The position numbers were made by a program, and so were the translations under genes. 31,722 bases of DNA from Paraburkholderia acidipaludis NBRC 101816 (GTDB lineage: Bacteria > Pseudomonadota > Gammaproteobacteria > Burkholderiales > Burkholderiaceae): the NCBI RefSeq assembly GCF_000684975.1, contig NZ_BAXZ01000040.1, positions 1 to 31,722 of the forward strand, given 5' to 3'. Positions 1-8,192 of the stretch are shown in pieces. Position 1 is the stretch's first letter, and every line of letters begins with the position of its first letter. The notes beneath the pieces were generated by a model. The model made no database searches and was not told the origin of the DNA. It saw only the letters and a list, made by a program, of their open reading frames with translations.

Positions 1-435
1 CTGCCGGGGCTGCCGGTGGTGCGCGACCTGATCTGCGACTTCACGCAGTTCTTCAACCAGTACCACTCGATCAAGCCGTACCTGATCAACGACACGCCGC
101 CGCCGGAGAAGGAGCGTCTGCAGTCGCCCGAGCAGCGCGACGAACTGGACGGCCTGTACGAGTGTATTCTGTGTGCGAGCTGCTCGACGTCGTGCCCGAG
201 CTTCTGGTGGAACCCGGACAAGTTCGTGGGCCCGGCGGGCCTGCTGCAGGCATACCGCTTCATCGCGGACAGCCGTGACGAGGCCACCGGCGATCGTCTG
301 GACAACCTGGAAGATCCGTACCGCCTGTTCCGCTGCCACACGATCATGAACTGCGTCGATGTCTGCCCGAAGGGTCTGAACCCCACGAAGGCCATCGGCA
401 AGATCAAGGAACTGATGGTGCGCCGCGCCGTTTGA
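1..435 (+). CDS. sdhB: Succinate dehydrogenase iron-sulfur subunit, C-terminal part (5' end outside window)
   Basis: The reading frame is open from base 1 and stops at TGA 433-435, so this is the last 144 codons of a protein of about 230 residues. It carries the C-terminal 2x[4Fe-4S]/[3Fe-4S] ferredoxin-like domain: the cluster motif CILCASCSTSCP, then CHTIMNCVDVCPKGLNP. The context GLYECILCASC and the ending KIKELMVRRAV are typical of betaproteobacterial SdhB. In the family, SdhB passes electrons from the SdhA flavin to ubiquinone at the inner membrane. The N-terminal [2Fe-2S] domain lies outside the window. Codon use is strongly biased, as in highly expressed genes. Oddly, the next gene is a convergent thiolase only 31 bases away, where sdhE and gltA usually follow sdhB in Burkholderiaceae. 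Confidence 0.96.
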   Translation: MPGLPVVRDLICDFTQFFNQYHSIKPYLINDTPPPEKERLQSPEQRDELDGLYECILCASCSTSCPSFWWNPDKFVGPAGLLQAYRFIADSRDEATGDRLDNLEDPYRLFRCHTIMNCVDVCPKGLNPTKAIGKIKELMVRRAV

Positions 436-466
436 GGCGGCACTCGTTCAACGCCCGGTTTCGTCC

Positions 467-1648
467 TCAGTCCCGTCGATACAGCGTCACGACGCACGCG
501 CCGCCCAGCCCGATATTGTGCTGCAGCCCCACGCGTGCGCCACCCACCTGCCTCGGCCCCGCCGTTCCGCGCAACTGCCAAACCACTTCGGCGCACTGAG
601 CCAGTCCGGTCGCGCCGAGGGGGTGCCCTTTCGAAAGCAGTCCTCCCGATGGATTGGTGACGATCCTGCCGCCGTAGGTGTTGTCGCGCTCGCGCACGAA
701 TCGCTCCGCTCCACCCTCCGGACAAAGCCCCAGCGCCTCGTAGCTGATCAGTTCGTTGCTCGTGAAACAATCGTGCAGCTCGACGAGGTCGAGGTCTTCC
801 GGGCCGATGCCCGCCGACTCGTAGACCTGCCGGGCCGCCGACGCCGACATGTCGTAGCCGACCATCTTCATCATCGAAGCCGGCTCGAAACTGCCCGGAT
901 AGTCGGTCGTCATCGCCTGCGCGGCGATATAGACGGCGTTGGCCTTTCCATGCCGTTGCGCGAATTCGTCCGAGCACAGCACGGCGGCGCCGGCGCCGCA
1001 GGTTGGCGGGCAGCACTGGAAACGCGTGAGCGGATCGAATACCTCGTCCGAGCCCATCACCTGCGCGAGATCCAGCGGGTCGCGAAACAGTGCAAACGGA
1101 TTGTGCGCAGCATGCTCGCGTGCCTTCACCGAGATCATGCCGAACGTCTCCTTCTTCGCGCCATAACGTTCGATGTACTCACGACCCGCGCCGCCGAACA
1201 TGCGCGCCGCAAGCGGCGCGGGCGATTCGCCCATCAACGCGTCGACAACGCCGACGTGCAGCCCGAGCGGCGATGCCCGATCGTCGAACCGGGTCGTGAG
1301 CGCGCCCTTCGCCATCTGCTCGAAGCCCAGCACCAGCACACACTCGGCCGCACCGCTCTCCACCGCCTGCCGGGCGAGCCAGAGCGCGGTCGATCCCGTC
1401 GAGCAATTGTTGTTGACGTTGACGACCGGCACGCCCGTCATGCCAACCTCATAAACGGCGCGCTGCCCGCAAGTCGAATCGCCATAAACGTATCCCGCGT
1501 ACACCTGCTCGACCGCTTCGTAAGGGATGCACGCATCGCCTAGCGCCGCGCGCGCGGCGTCGGCCGCCATCTGGTAATACTGCGGACTGGCGCCCGGCTT
1601 CGTGAACGGGGTCATGCCCACGCCAATGACATTGACGCGACGATTCAT
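467..1648 (-). CDS. Thiolase of the SCP-x / lipid-transfer type
   Basis: This 393-residue protein has a thiolase fold. The nucleophilic cysteine is C82 in NVNNNCSTGS. Further on come the active-site His in ELHDCF, the GHPLGATG motif and the C-terminal GLGGACV segment. The absence of classical acetyl-CoA acetyltransferase signatures and the N-terminus VIGVGMTPF place it with the SCP-x/lipid-transfer-protein thiolases. These usually cleave 3-ketoacyl-CoA of branched, steroid-side-chain or terpenoid-like substrates (family knowledge). It is the last gene of the minus-strand operon and overlaps the acyl-CoA ligase by 4 bases (ATGA), so translation is probably coupled. No separate sterol-carrier (SCP2) or DUF35 partner gene is seen in the operon. 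The substrate cannot be read from sequence. Confidence 0.9.
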   Translation of the reverse strand: MNRRVNVIGVGMTPFTKPGASPQYYQMAADAARAALGDACIPYEAVEQVYAGYVYGDSTCGQRAVYEVGMTGVPVVNVNNNCSTGSTALWLARQAVESGAAECVLVLGFEQMAKGALTTRFDDRASPLGLHVGVVDALMGESPAPLAARMFGGAGREYIERYGAKKETFGMISVKAREHAAHNPFALFRDPLDLAQVMGSDEVFDPLTRFQCCPPTCGAGAAVLCSDEFAQRHGKANAVYIAAQAMTTDYPGSFEPASMMKMVGYDMSASAARQVYESAGIGPEDLDLVELHDCFTSNELISYEALGLCPEGGAERFVRERDNTYGGRIVTNPSGGLLSKGHPLGATGLAQCAEVVWQLRGTAGPRQVGGARVGLQHNIGLGGACVVTLYRRD

Positions 1649-3216
1649 GCTTCCCTCCCTGGATTCCGAATAGCTTCGTCATGCGCACTATCGTTGCGCA
1701 ACCGTTCCTTCACGTCCGGCTTCGACACCTTGCCGACCTTCGAGCGCGGCAGATCCGGCCACACCTCGACCTGCTTGGGTGTCTTGACGCTACCGATACG
1801 CTGCTTCACGAACGCCGTCAACGCCGTAACGTCGATCCGCTTGCCTTCGCGCGGCTGCACGACGGCCACGACGCGCTCGCCCCACTTCTCATCGGGCACG
1901 CCGATCACCGCGCAATCGCGCACGTCGTCATGCGCGAGCAGCGCCTGCTCGACCTCGATCGAATAGACGTTGAATCCGCCTGTGATGATCATGTCTTTCG
2001 CACGGTCGACGATATACAGGAAGTTCTCCTCATCAAGATAACCGATATCGCCCGTATGATGCCAGCCGAATGCGGAGGCGGCCGCCGTCGCCTCCGCATT
2101 GCGGTAGTAGCCTGCCATCACGAGCGAGCCGCGCACCACGATCTCGCCGCGCTCGCCGGCGGCGAGCAGGCGCCCTTCTCCGTCCATGATACCGACCTCG
2201 ACGAGCGGCGTCGGCCGGCCTGCCGACGCAAGCCGTTCGACCGCGATCGATCCGTCCGGCCGGTAATGGTCTTTCGGCGCAAGCGTCGACACCATCATCG
2301 GCGCCTCCGTCTGCCCGAAGAGTTGCGCCATCGGGCCGATTTTCACGAGCGCCTCGGCCAGTCGCTCGGCCGAGATCGGCGCCGCCCCATACCAGAAGCA
2401 TTGCAGCGAAGCGAGGTCCGTTTCCGGCAGCCGCGGGTGATCGAGCAGCATGTAGATAACGGTCGGCGGCAAAAAGGTATGCGTGACGCGCTCCCGCTCG
2501 ATTGCCGCGAGAAACGCCCCGACATCGGCGTGACGCATCACGACGATCCGGCCGCCGAGCGTCATGATCGGCAAGCACAGCACGCCAGCCGCGTGCGTGA
2601 GCGGGGCGAACGCGAGATAGACGGGGCGCCCGTGGAACGGATAACTCATGAGCGTGAGCGCCGTCATCGCCTCCAGGTTGCGGCCGGACAGCATCACGCC
2701 TTTCGGCACGCCGGTCGTGCCCCCGGTGCCCGGCAGCATCACGAGATCGTCCACCGGCGCGCGCTCGAAGAACGTATCCGGCACGCCCTCGAGCCAGTCG
2801 GCAAGACGCGGCGCAAACGGCAACGCCGCGTCGAGGCAAACCACGACACTCAGCGCGGGCAGATCGGGCAGCATCTTGCGCACCATCTCCGCATAGGCGC
2901 TATGGAACAGCAGCACGCGGCAATCGAAGGCAGCGAGGATGAAGCGGTTCTCGGCCACCTCGTTGCGAGGATTGATAGGACACCAGACGTTGCCCGCACG
3001 CGAAATGCCGAACACGCACGCGAACGCCACAGGATCGTTGCTGGACAGGATCGCCACTTTCTCGCCGGTGGCGACCCCGGCAAGCGCGAGCCTTTGCGCC
3101 AAGCGCCAGCTGAGACGCTGCACCTGCGCGTAGGTGAGCGTCTCGTCGTCCGCGACGAGGCAGGGTTGGTCGGCGCCGAGCGACGCGCCCTTGTCGAGAT
3201 ACTGGGTCAAACGCAT
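1645..3216 (-). CDS. AMP-forming acyl-CoA synthetase / ligase (ANL superfamily)
   Basis: This 523-residue protein has the adenylate-forming order: the phosphate loop TGGTTGVPKG near residues 164-173, a central FGQTEAPM segment, HTGDIGYLDEENFLYIVDR with the conserved Asp and hinge, and a C-terminal PRSKVGKVSK with the catalytic lysine. Members activate a carboxylic acid to acyl-AMP and then to acyl-CoA. The chosen ATG follows a GGGGAG ribosome site on the minus strand. It lies between the saccharopine-dehydrogenase-like gene (54-base gap) and the thiolase (4-base overlap). That position suggests it supplies the CoA thioester that the downstream thiolase later cleaves. Medium-chain, aromatic or cyclic carboxylates are all possible substrates. 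Confidence 0.93.
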   Translation of the reverse strand: MRLTQYLDKGASLGADQPCLVADDETLTYAQVQRLSWRLAQRLALAGVATGEKVAILSSNDPVAFACVFGISRAGNVWCPINPRNEVAENRFILAAFDCRVLLFHSAYAEMVRKMLPDLPALSVVVCLDAALPFAPRLADWLEGVPDTFFERAPVDDLVMLPGTGGTTGVPKGVMLSGRNLEAMTALTLMSYPFHGRPVYLAFAPLTHAAGVLCLPIMTLGGRIVVMRHADVGAFLAAIERERVTHTFLPPTVIYMLLDHPRLPETDLASLQCFWYGAAPISAERLAEALVKIGPMAQLFGQTEAPMMVSTLAPKDHYRPDGSIAVERLASAGRPTPLVEVGIMDGEGRLLAAGERGEIVVRGSLVMAGYYRNAEATAAASAFGWHHTGDIGYLDEENFLYIVDRAKDMIITGGFNVYSIEVEQALLAHDDVRDCAVIGVPDEKWGERVVAVVQPREGKRIDVTALTAFVKQRIGSVKTPKQVEVWPDLPRSKVGKVSKPDVKERLRNDSAHDEAIRNPGREA

Positions 3217-3270
3217 GACGGCTCCCCTGCAAAGCAGGCATAAGGCGAACGTGGCGTGCGCACCGGCGCG

Positions 3271-4392
3271 TCAGTCGTGCACGGTGAGGAGTGGCTTCAT
3301 CACGAGGCCGAAGCTGCGCAACTGACCGAGCAGCGTGCGATGTCCAAACGCCTGGCAGCCCGAAGCGAATCCGACCCGCTGCGGCGGCGTTTGCAGCAGC
3401 GAAAATGCCGCATATGCCTGCAGCAGCCCCGTCTGCTTGTAGTTGCAGATGCCGTGGATCACGCAGTGCGCCCGGCCGAGCGGCCCCGACGCGTACACCG
3501 AATCCACCGTCGTGTTCAGGCGCGGATTCTCGCGCGGCGGCATGTTGGCCTGCATGCCGCTCGCGATCTCGGCCAGTGCGATCTCCTGCTGCTCAGGCGG
3601 CAGCGGACGAATCTTCTCCTCGAACATCTGCTGCGTTTGCCGTACCCCTTCCATCACCGCCCGCGCCATCACGCCGCCTACCGCGCGGCAGTTCGACACG
3701 CGCGGATCGTCCTTGAACCAGACCGGATGCGCCGTGCCGCCCCACGGCACCGCAATCGCCGTGTCGTGCTGCCCCGGCACCTGCACTTCGAGGTGCGCGG
3801 TGGGCTCCCAGGCCACGTACTTGTTCTGCTCGAGGTAATACCAGGTGGCTTTGAGGATCGTGAAGATCGTCTGCGTCGATGCGTAGGTGGGAAAGCCCTT
3901 CCACAGCACCAGAATGTCGAGCGTATCGAGTCCAGGGGTTTCGAGGCAGAGGTTCGCGGCAATTTCTCCGGTCGTATACATCTGGGCGATGTTCGGTGCG
4001 AGCAGCAATTCCTTCTTTGCGAATGCCTCGCCCCAGCGCTCTTTCGCGTGCAACACCCAGTCCTGCTCGCCCGTCGTGTCCGAATAGTGGCAGCCGGCCG
4101 CGAGGCAGGCCTCGACCACTTCCGATCCGTACTTGATGAACGGTCCCACCATGTTGCTGACAAACTTCGCACCCTTGAACAATTCCGTTAGCGCGTCAAC
4201 CGAATGCTCCACCTCGACGACCTCGTAATCCGCCGTCTCGATGCCGGGAATGCGCGCGACCACATCCTCCACGCGCTTCTTGTCGCGTCCCGCCGCGATG
4301 AACGGCACATTGTATTCGCGCAGGTATTCGCACACGAGGCGGCCGGTATAGCCCGACACGCCGTACACCACGACTGGCTTCTTCGCACCCAT
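3271..4392 (-). CDS. Saccharopine dehydrogenase-like NAD(P)-binding oxidoreductase
   Basis: The protein is 373 residues from the ATG at 4392, which has a GAGGGAG ribosome site about 8 bases upstream. The open frame continues further 5' but without a plausible start. The N-terminus VVVYGVSGYTGRLVCEYL is a Rossmann GxxGxxG loop of the saccharopine-dehydrogenase/trans-acting enoyl-reductase family. The segment VSNMVGPFIKYGSEVVEACLAAGCHYSDTTGE is also characteristic. The C-terminal part (about residues 150-373) resembles the DUF5938-type domain of bacterial relatives. Its place between an SDR and an acyl-CoA ligase argues for a redox step on an acyl or cyclic intermediate, not for lysine metabolism. 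No lysine genes are nearby. Confidence 0.85.
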   Translation of the reverse strand: MGAKKPVVVYGVSGYTGRLVCEYLREYNVPFIAAGRDKKRVEDVVARIPGIETADYEVVEVEHSVDALTELFKGAKFVSNMVGPFIKYGSEVVEACLAAGCHYSDTTGEQDWVLHAKERWGEAFAKKELLLAPNIAQMYTTGEIAANLCLETPGLDTLDILVLWKGFPTYASTQTIFTILKATWYYLEQNKYVAWEPTAHLEVQVPGQHDTAIAVPWGGTAHPVWFKDDPRVSNCRAVGGVMARAVMEGVRQTQQMFEEKIRPLPPEQQEIALAEIASGMQANMPPRENPRLNTTVDSVYASGPLGRAHCVIHGICNYKQTGLLQAYAAFSLLQTPPQRVGFASGCQAFGHRTLLGQLRSFGLVMKPLLTVHD

Positions 4393-4438
4393 GAACTGAC
4401 TCCCTCTCTGGAAACTGGACGACCGCCGGCGGCGGCGC

Positions 4439-5242
4439 TCACATACCCATGCCGCCGTCGACCGGCAAGCCGGCACCGGTGATGAAGCGGGCTTCTTCGG
4501 TACAGAGGAACACGATCGCGTCGCTAATTTCTTCGACGGTGGCAAGGCGATTGAGCGGCGTTTGGCCAACCACGGCGCCGACTGCTGCATCGATGTCGGG
4601 CGCGAGTCCGTTGGCGACGATGTCGGTCGCGAGTTTCATGCCCATCTCGGTCGGCGTGAGGCCCGGATAAACGCAATTGACGCGAATGCCGTAGCCCAGC
4701 TTGCCCGCTTCCATCGCCGCGACGCGGGTCATCCGGTCCACCGCGGACTTGGTCGCGGAATAACCGGCGATGGCGGGGTATGCGATCGTGGCAGCCACCG
4801 ACGACACGTTGACGACGGCGCCGCCGCGCCCCGCCGCACCGCCCGGCCGCATGGCGCGAAACGCATGCTTGAGCCCGAGGCCCACGCCGACGACATTGAT
4901 GTCGCACATCCGGCGCAAATCCTCGGCCTGCAGGTCCGCGATCAGCGAGGTGATCTCGATGCCCGCGTTATTGATCAGGATATCGAAACCATCGAGCTCG
5001 GCGACCACTGCGCCCACGGCGCGCTCCCACTGCGCGTCTTCGCGCACGTCGAGCGCCACCGAGCCGGCGCGTGCGCCCGTCTGCGCGAGTTCGCCCGCCG
5101 TTTTCGCCGCGAGATCGGTGAGCACATCGCCGATCATCACCGCCGCGCCCGCTTTCGCCAGCGCCTGCGCCACCGCCGCGCCGATACCGCGCGCGCCGCC
5201 CGTCACCAGGGCTTTACGCCCGTCCAGCCTGCCATTCGCCAT
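4439..5242 (-). CDS. Short-chain dehydrogenase/reductase (SDR)
   Basis: This 267-residue classical SDR has the cofactor loop TGGARGIG (14-21), NNAG (91-94), a catalytic Ser at 147/148 and YSATK with Tyr161 and Lys165. The C-terminus FITGAGLPVDGGMGM is typical of the family. The ATG at 5242 is preferred over the upstream ATG at 5275 because GGAGGA lies directly in front of it and the family N-terminus begins here. It probably oxidises a hydroxyl (for example 3-hydroxyacyl-CoA) or reduces a ketone. It is first in the minus-strand acyl-CoA operon and shares a 314-base intergenic region with the divergent TetR gene, so that regulator is the likely controller. Confidence 0.94.
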   Translation of the reverse strand: MANGRLDGRKALVTGGARGIGAAVAQALAKAGAAVMIGDVLTDLAAKTAGELAQTGARAGSVALDVREDAQWERAVGAVVAELDGFDILINNAGIEITSLIADLQAEDLRRMCDINVVGVGLGLKHAFRAMRPGGAAGRGGAVVNVSSVAATIAYPAIAGYSATKSAVDRMTRVAAMEAGKLGYGIRVNCVYPGLTPTEMGMKLATDIVANGLAPDIDAAVGAVVGQTPLNRLATVEEISDAIVFLCTEEARFITGAGLPVDGGMGM

Positions 5243-5410
5243 GTCTCCTCCACGCGTCAAAGTTGCGCCGGACAAACCTCGCGCACGGCGGCCGGGCTGC
5301 GCCGGCGCCCGGAATGGGACGCAAGCGCCGTCTCGTGAGATTTGCCGGCTGCCGGCAACGTCTAACCACTTGTAAAGATTATTTTTAACGCATGGTTGGA
5401 TTTCTTTATC

Positions 5411-5460
5411 CGATTGTCAAGATTTTTCTGGACGATCGCCCAATTTTTTCTTGACAGTCG
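5411..5460. promoter_or_regulatory. 50-bp interrupted palindrome between the SDR operon and tetR (predicted operator)
   Basis: The dyad is centred on CGATCG (5433-5438). The core TGGaCGATCGcCCA (5429-5442) is symmetric at 12 of 14 positions. Outer arms TGTCAAGA (5415-5422) and TCTTGACA (5449-5456) are exact inverted repeats about the same centre, and the flanking CGA/TCG (5411-5413, 5458-5460) also pair. Each outer arm contains a consensus TTGACA, one pointing each way. A TetR dimer on the core or arms would cover both -35 boxes. The operator role is inferred. Confidence 0.7.
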
Positions 5461-5479
5461 TTTCGCTGCTTCGCACAAT
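5451..5479 (+). promoter_or_regulatory. Predicted sigma70 promoter of the tetR gene
   Basis: TTGACA (5451-5456) is followed by a 17-base spacer and CACAAT (5474-5479). The -35 box is part of the right arm of the palindrome. The mirror-image TTGACA on the minus strand (5420-5415) would serve the SDR operon, but its -10 (AACCAT, 5397-5392) is weak. Confidence 0.55.
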
Positions 5480-5556
5480 GGTTTTGCCTGCCGGCGGCGG
5501 CCGCGCTCAGCGTGGCGTGCCGCGCGAAGCAAACGATCGAAGGGGAAAACAGCAGG

Positions 5557-6204
5557 ATGACGAAGCATCACGACATAGCGACTCCGGCCGCGAGGCCGCG
5601 CGCCGCGCGCCCGAGGCGCGACCCGGTTGACAAGTACGAGGCGCGTCGCGTCGAGCTCGCGGAGGCCGCGCTACAAACGCTCGCCGAGCTGGGCTACGCG
5701 AAGACCAGCCTGCGCGAGATCGCGCAGAAGTCCGAATTCACGCATGCGGTCCTGCACTACTACTTCGAGGACAAGCTCGATCTGATCCGCTGCAGCATTC
5801 GGCACTTCAAGGCGCAATGCGCGACGCGCTACGACGCCGTGACGGCTTCGGCGCGCTCGCAGGAGGAACTGATGAACGGCTTCCTCGCCAAGCTAGAGGA
5901 AACGATTCGCCACGAGCCGAAGATGCACTGCCTCTGGTACGACCTGCGCGCGCAGGCGCTGTTCGAAGAGGCGTTCCGTGACGTCGTGCACGAAATCGAC
6001 GCGAGTCTGGAAGCGATGGTGTGGCGTGTGGTGACCCGCTATGCCGAGCTTGGCGGCCGGGAACCCGCCATTACGCGTGGGGCCGCCTATGCGCTGCTCG
6101 ACGGCCTGTTTCAGAAGCATCTACTTGCTCACGTATCGAAAGAGCCCAATGCCATTCCGGATCTGCTCCGGGAAGTGCGGAATCTGCTGCCCGGTCTGGC
6201 CTGA
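5557..6204 (+). CDS. TetR-family transcriptional regulator
   Basis: This 215-residue repressor-type protein begins at ATG 5557, after AGGGGAA; an in-frame ATG at 5512 lacks a better ribosome site. After about 25 Pro/Arg-rich residues comes a TetR N-terminal helix-turn-helix (ELAEAALQTLAELGYAKT, then REIAQKSEFTHAVLHYYF). The ligand-binding helical domain includes FRDVVHEIDASLEAMV and a C-terminal helix ending LRNLL-like. It is divergent from the SDR-saccharopine-DH-ligase-thiolase operon and separated from it by the palindrome at 5411-5460. The usual TetR logic would be repression relieved by an acyl-CoA or pathway intermediate. That inducer is inferred, not visible. Confidence 0.93.
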   Translation: MTKHHDIATPAARPRAARPRRDPVDKYEARRVELAEAALQTLAELGYAKTSLREIAQKSEFTHAVLHYYFEDKLDLIRCSIRHFKAQCATRYDAVTASARSQEELMNGFLAKLEETIRHEPKMHCLWYDLRAQALFEEAFRDVVHEIDASLEAMVWRVVTRYAELGGREPAITRGAAYALLDGLFQKHLLAHVSKEPNAIPDLLREVRNLLPGLA

Positions 6205-6224
6205 ACTCTCCGTCGGCTTTCGTC

Positions 6225-6243
6225 CGGTCCGGTCACCGGACCG
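6225..6243. terminator. Hairpin at the tetR/doxX convergent junction
   Basis: CGGTCCGGT (6225-6233), one base, then ACCGGACCG (6235-6243) form a perfect inverted repeat. It overlaps the stop codon of the DoxX gene and lies 20 bases after the tetR stop. A 7-bp stem with a 5-base loop is the realistic fold. There is no T-tract on either strand, so termination is only a suggestion. Confidence 0.35.
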
Positions 6244-6757
6244 CCAAGGCCAGTCTCGAGCCAAGGCGCGCATACCATGGCCGCAGCAGCGTATCGACGG
6301 CCAGCGGCCCGGAGCCGCCCAATACGAGCGTGAACAATGCCGCAGCGTAAAGCAGATCCGTTTCGTAACCTGGCGGTCCAAAAGTCGGCACCCCGTTGAT
6401 CACGTCCATCAGCTTGATCGACGTAAAGCCATACGGCAAATGCACCGTGAGCGTCGCGACCAGCAGAACCACGAGCATCGGCACCGCCACCAATGGGACA
6501 GCGAAGCCGGCCAGCATCATCAGTCCTCCGAACAGTTCGATGACAATGGTGGCCCATGCCATGAAGTGCGGCGCCGGCACGCCAAGCGCGTGCAGGATCG
6601 CTGCGAAATGATCGGGATGCTTCACGATCTTCGCGTAGCCGTGCGCCATGAAGCCGTAACCGGTCAAGATGCGTACCGGCAATGGGGAAAACCGTTGGAA
6701 TCGGGATGCGAGGTACAGCGGATCGACCAGACGGACGATCGAAAGGATCGTTTTCAA
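6233..6757 (-). CDS. DoxX-family membrane protein
   Basis: The protein is 174 residues if translation starts at TTG 6757, which has GGGAG about 6 bases upstream and gives a family-like N-terminus (KTILSIVRLVDPLYL). An ATG at 6835 in the same frame would add 26 Arg/Pro-rich residues untypical of the family. Four hydrophobic segments are seen: around VRILTGYGFMAHGY, MAWATIVIELFGGLMMLAGF, PLVAVPMLVVLLVATLTV and LLYAAALFTLVLGG. The segment GYGFMAHGYAKIVKHP is DoxX-like. Family members are inner-membrane proteins linked to redox or thiol homeostasis; no enzymatic function can be assigned. It is convergent with tetR and lies 246 bases beyond the K+ channel gene, so it is probably a separate unit. 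Confidence 0.85.
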   Translation of the reverse strand: MKTILSIVRLVDPLYLASRFQRFSPLPVRILTGYGFMAHGYAKIVKHPDHFAAILHALGVPAPHFMAWATIVIELFGGLMMLAGFAVPLVAVPMLVVLLVATLTVHLPYGFTSIKLMDVINGVPTFGPPGYETDLLYAAALFTLVLGGSGPLAVDTLLRPWYARLGSRLALAVR

Positions 6758-7003
6758 GCGCGACTCCCGTAGTGCGGGCCGCAGGCTGCGGACAGGACAG
6801 GCACCCGGAACGCGCAGGCGATCCGGGCGGAACACCTGTTAATTCGCGGCGAGTTGCCTTCCGGTTACAGCCGGGTGCGCTAATTTTGTAACGGCGGTCG
6901 GGATGGCGCACTTCAGGCCCGTAGCCCGCGCGTACCGGTGCTCGATATCGTCGTCGAACCGATATTCGTGTGCTTCTCGAGCATCGGCCGAAGCGCTGCG
7001 CCT

Positions 7004-7390
7004 TCAGCGCGACAACAAGCCTGCCCGTTGCGCCGCGACCTGAATGCCATACACGGTCGAGCCGGCGATGACGCCTGTCGTCAGGACACCCAACATCCCC
7101 AGCAACACCGCGATGATGCGCCCGGCGGCGGTGGTCGGCACGATGTCCCCGTAGCCGATCGTCAGCGCGGTGACCGCGCAGAAATAGAGCGTTTCGCCCG
7201 GCGGCGCCTGCGTGCGCGTGATCGTGTTCACGGCGCCGCCGACGTAGTACATCGCGGTCGACAAAGCGCCAAAGATCAGCAGCAGAATGATCAGAAAGCT
7301 GCGCAGATGCCAGAGGACCCGGCCAATTTCCGCAACGGCAATGCGCGGCGAGATCTTGATGTGAAGATCGTCTCCGGATCCCGTGTTCAT
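7004..7390 (-). CDS. Two-transmembrane potassium channel protein
   Basis: This 128-residue protein has the KcsA-like Ion_trans_2 layout. TM1 is at about residues 31-51 (SFLIILLLIFGALSTAMYYV). A pore helix (GETLYFCAVTALT) is followed by the K+ selectivity filter TIGYGD (77-82), and TM2 is at about 91-116. There is no RCK/TrkA-N gating domain or voltage sensor, only a short soluble N-terminus (about 30 residues) and a 12-residue tail. Its ATG (7390) lies 4 bases after the stop of the upstream diheme cytochrome c. It is therefore the last gene of the heme-copper oxidase operon, which is unusual company for a K+ channel. A tetramer in the inner membrane is expected from the family. Confidence 0.93.
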   Translation of the reverse strand: MNTGSGDDLHIKISPRIAVAEIGRVLWHLRSFLIILLLIFGALSTAMYYVGGAVNTITRTQAPPGETLYFCAVTALTIGYGDIVPTTAAGRIIAVLLGMLGVLTTGVIAGSTVYGIQVAAQRAGLLSR

Positions 7391-7394
7391 GGAG

Positions 7395-8192
7395 TCAGCG
7401 CGTGAGGCCGGCGTACCATGACGCGGCTTCGGCCATCTCCTCCGGCGTCATGTTCTGCGCGATGTTGCGCATCTGGCCGGAGATATCGTTATGCCGAGCG
7501 CCGGTGGCAAACGCCTGCAGTTGTGCCTGCGTATACACCGACGACAAGCCGTCGAGCCGCGGGCTGCCCGCCTTGGTGTCGATCCCGCCATGGCACACGG
7601 CGCACGCGGGAATGTTGCGCAGCGGCGCGCCTTGCGCGACGATCCCGGGCGCCTCGCCCAGATCGAGCCCATGAGGAAGCCGCGGCCCCGGCAGCGACGC
7701 ATAGTAGGCCGCGAGATCGCGCATGTCCTGGTCGCTCAGGTTCGCCGCCATGGGCGACATCACGGCATTCTCGCGAGCCCCGCTCTGGAAGTCCTGCAAC
7801 TGCTTGTAGATCATGAGCGCGTTCTGGCCCGCGAGATTCGGCGTGTTCGCCCCGCTCACACCGCGTTCGCCATGACACATCGTGCAGCGCAAAGCGAGCG
7901 TCGCGCCGCGGCCGATCGAAAGCGGCGTCGCGCCGTCGAGCATCTGCGGCGTGACGGCTACCTTGCTCAACTGCACCTTGGGCGCGACCGGCGCGCCGCC
8001 GGCCAGCCAGCTCTGCGGCACGCCCGCGGCGCTGCAGATCGCGTTCCAGAGGCCCTGAAACTGCGCGTCGGGCTGCGCCGAGGGCAACCAGACGAAGCCG
8101 ACCACCACCGCGAACACGAACACCGCAGCCGTGCCCCCGACACTCGCCCGGAACCACGGATTGCGCCACGAGAACAGGCGTTCCTCGTTCAT
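7395..8192 (-). CDS. Membrane-anchored diheme cytochrome c
   Basis: The protein has 265 residues from the ATG at 8192, which overlaps the end of the oxidase subunit I gene by 4 bases. A single N-terminal hydrophobic segment (about residues 18-36) should act as an uncleaved anchor or signal. Two heme c attachment sites follow: CTMCH (103-107) and CAVCH (197-201). Each lies in a class I cytochrome c domain, with likely Met ligands in the SPMAANLSDQDM region and the QMRNIAQNMTPEEM region (c4-like twin domains). Position directly after subunit I suggests it donates electrons to the oxidase CuA site, or replaces the cytochrome domain found fused in caa3 oxidases. The open frame extends upstream of 8192 into subunit I, but the ATG and overlap fix the start. 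Confidence 0.93.
   Translation of the reverse strand: MNEERLFSWRNPWFRASVGGTAAVFVFAVVVGFVWLPSAQPDAQFQGLWNAICSAAGVPQSWLAGGAPVAPKVQLSKVAVTPQMLDGATPLSIGRGATLALRCTMCHGERGVSGANTPNLAGQNALMIYKQLQDFQSGARENAVMSPMAANLSDQDMRDLAAYYASLPGPRLPHGLDLGEAPGIVAQGAPLRNIPACAVCHGGIDTKAGSPRLDGLSSVYTQAQLQAFATGARHNDISGQMRNIAQNMTPEEMAEAASWYAGLTR

Noticed and set aside
1681..3243. 520-codon plus-strand frame opposite the acyl-CoA ligase
   Set aside because: Same GC-driven mirror effect; the ligase motifs on the minus strand are complete.
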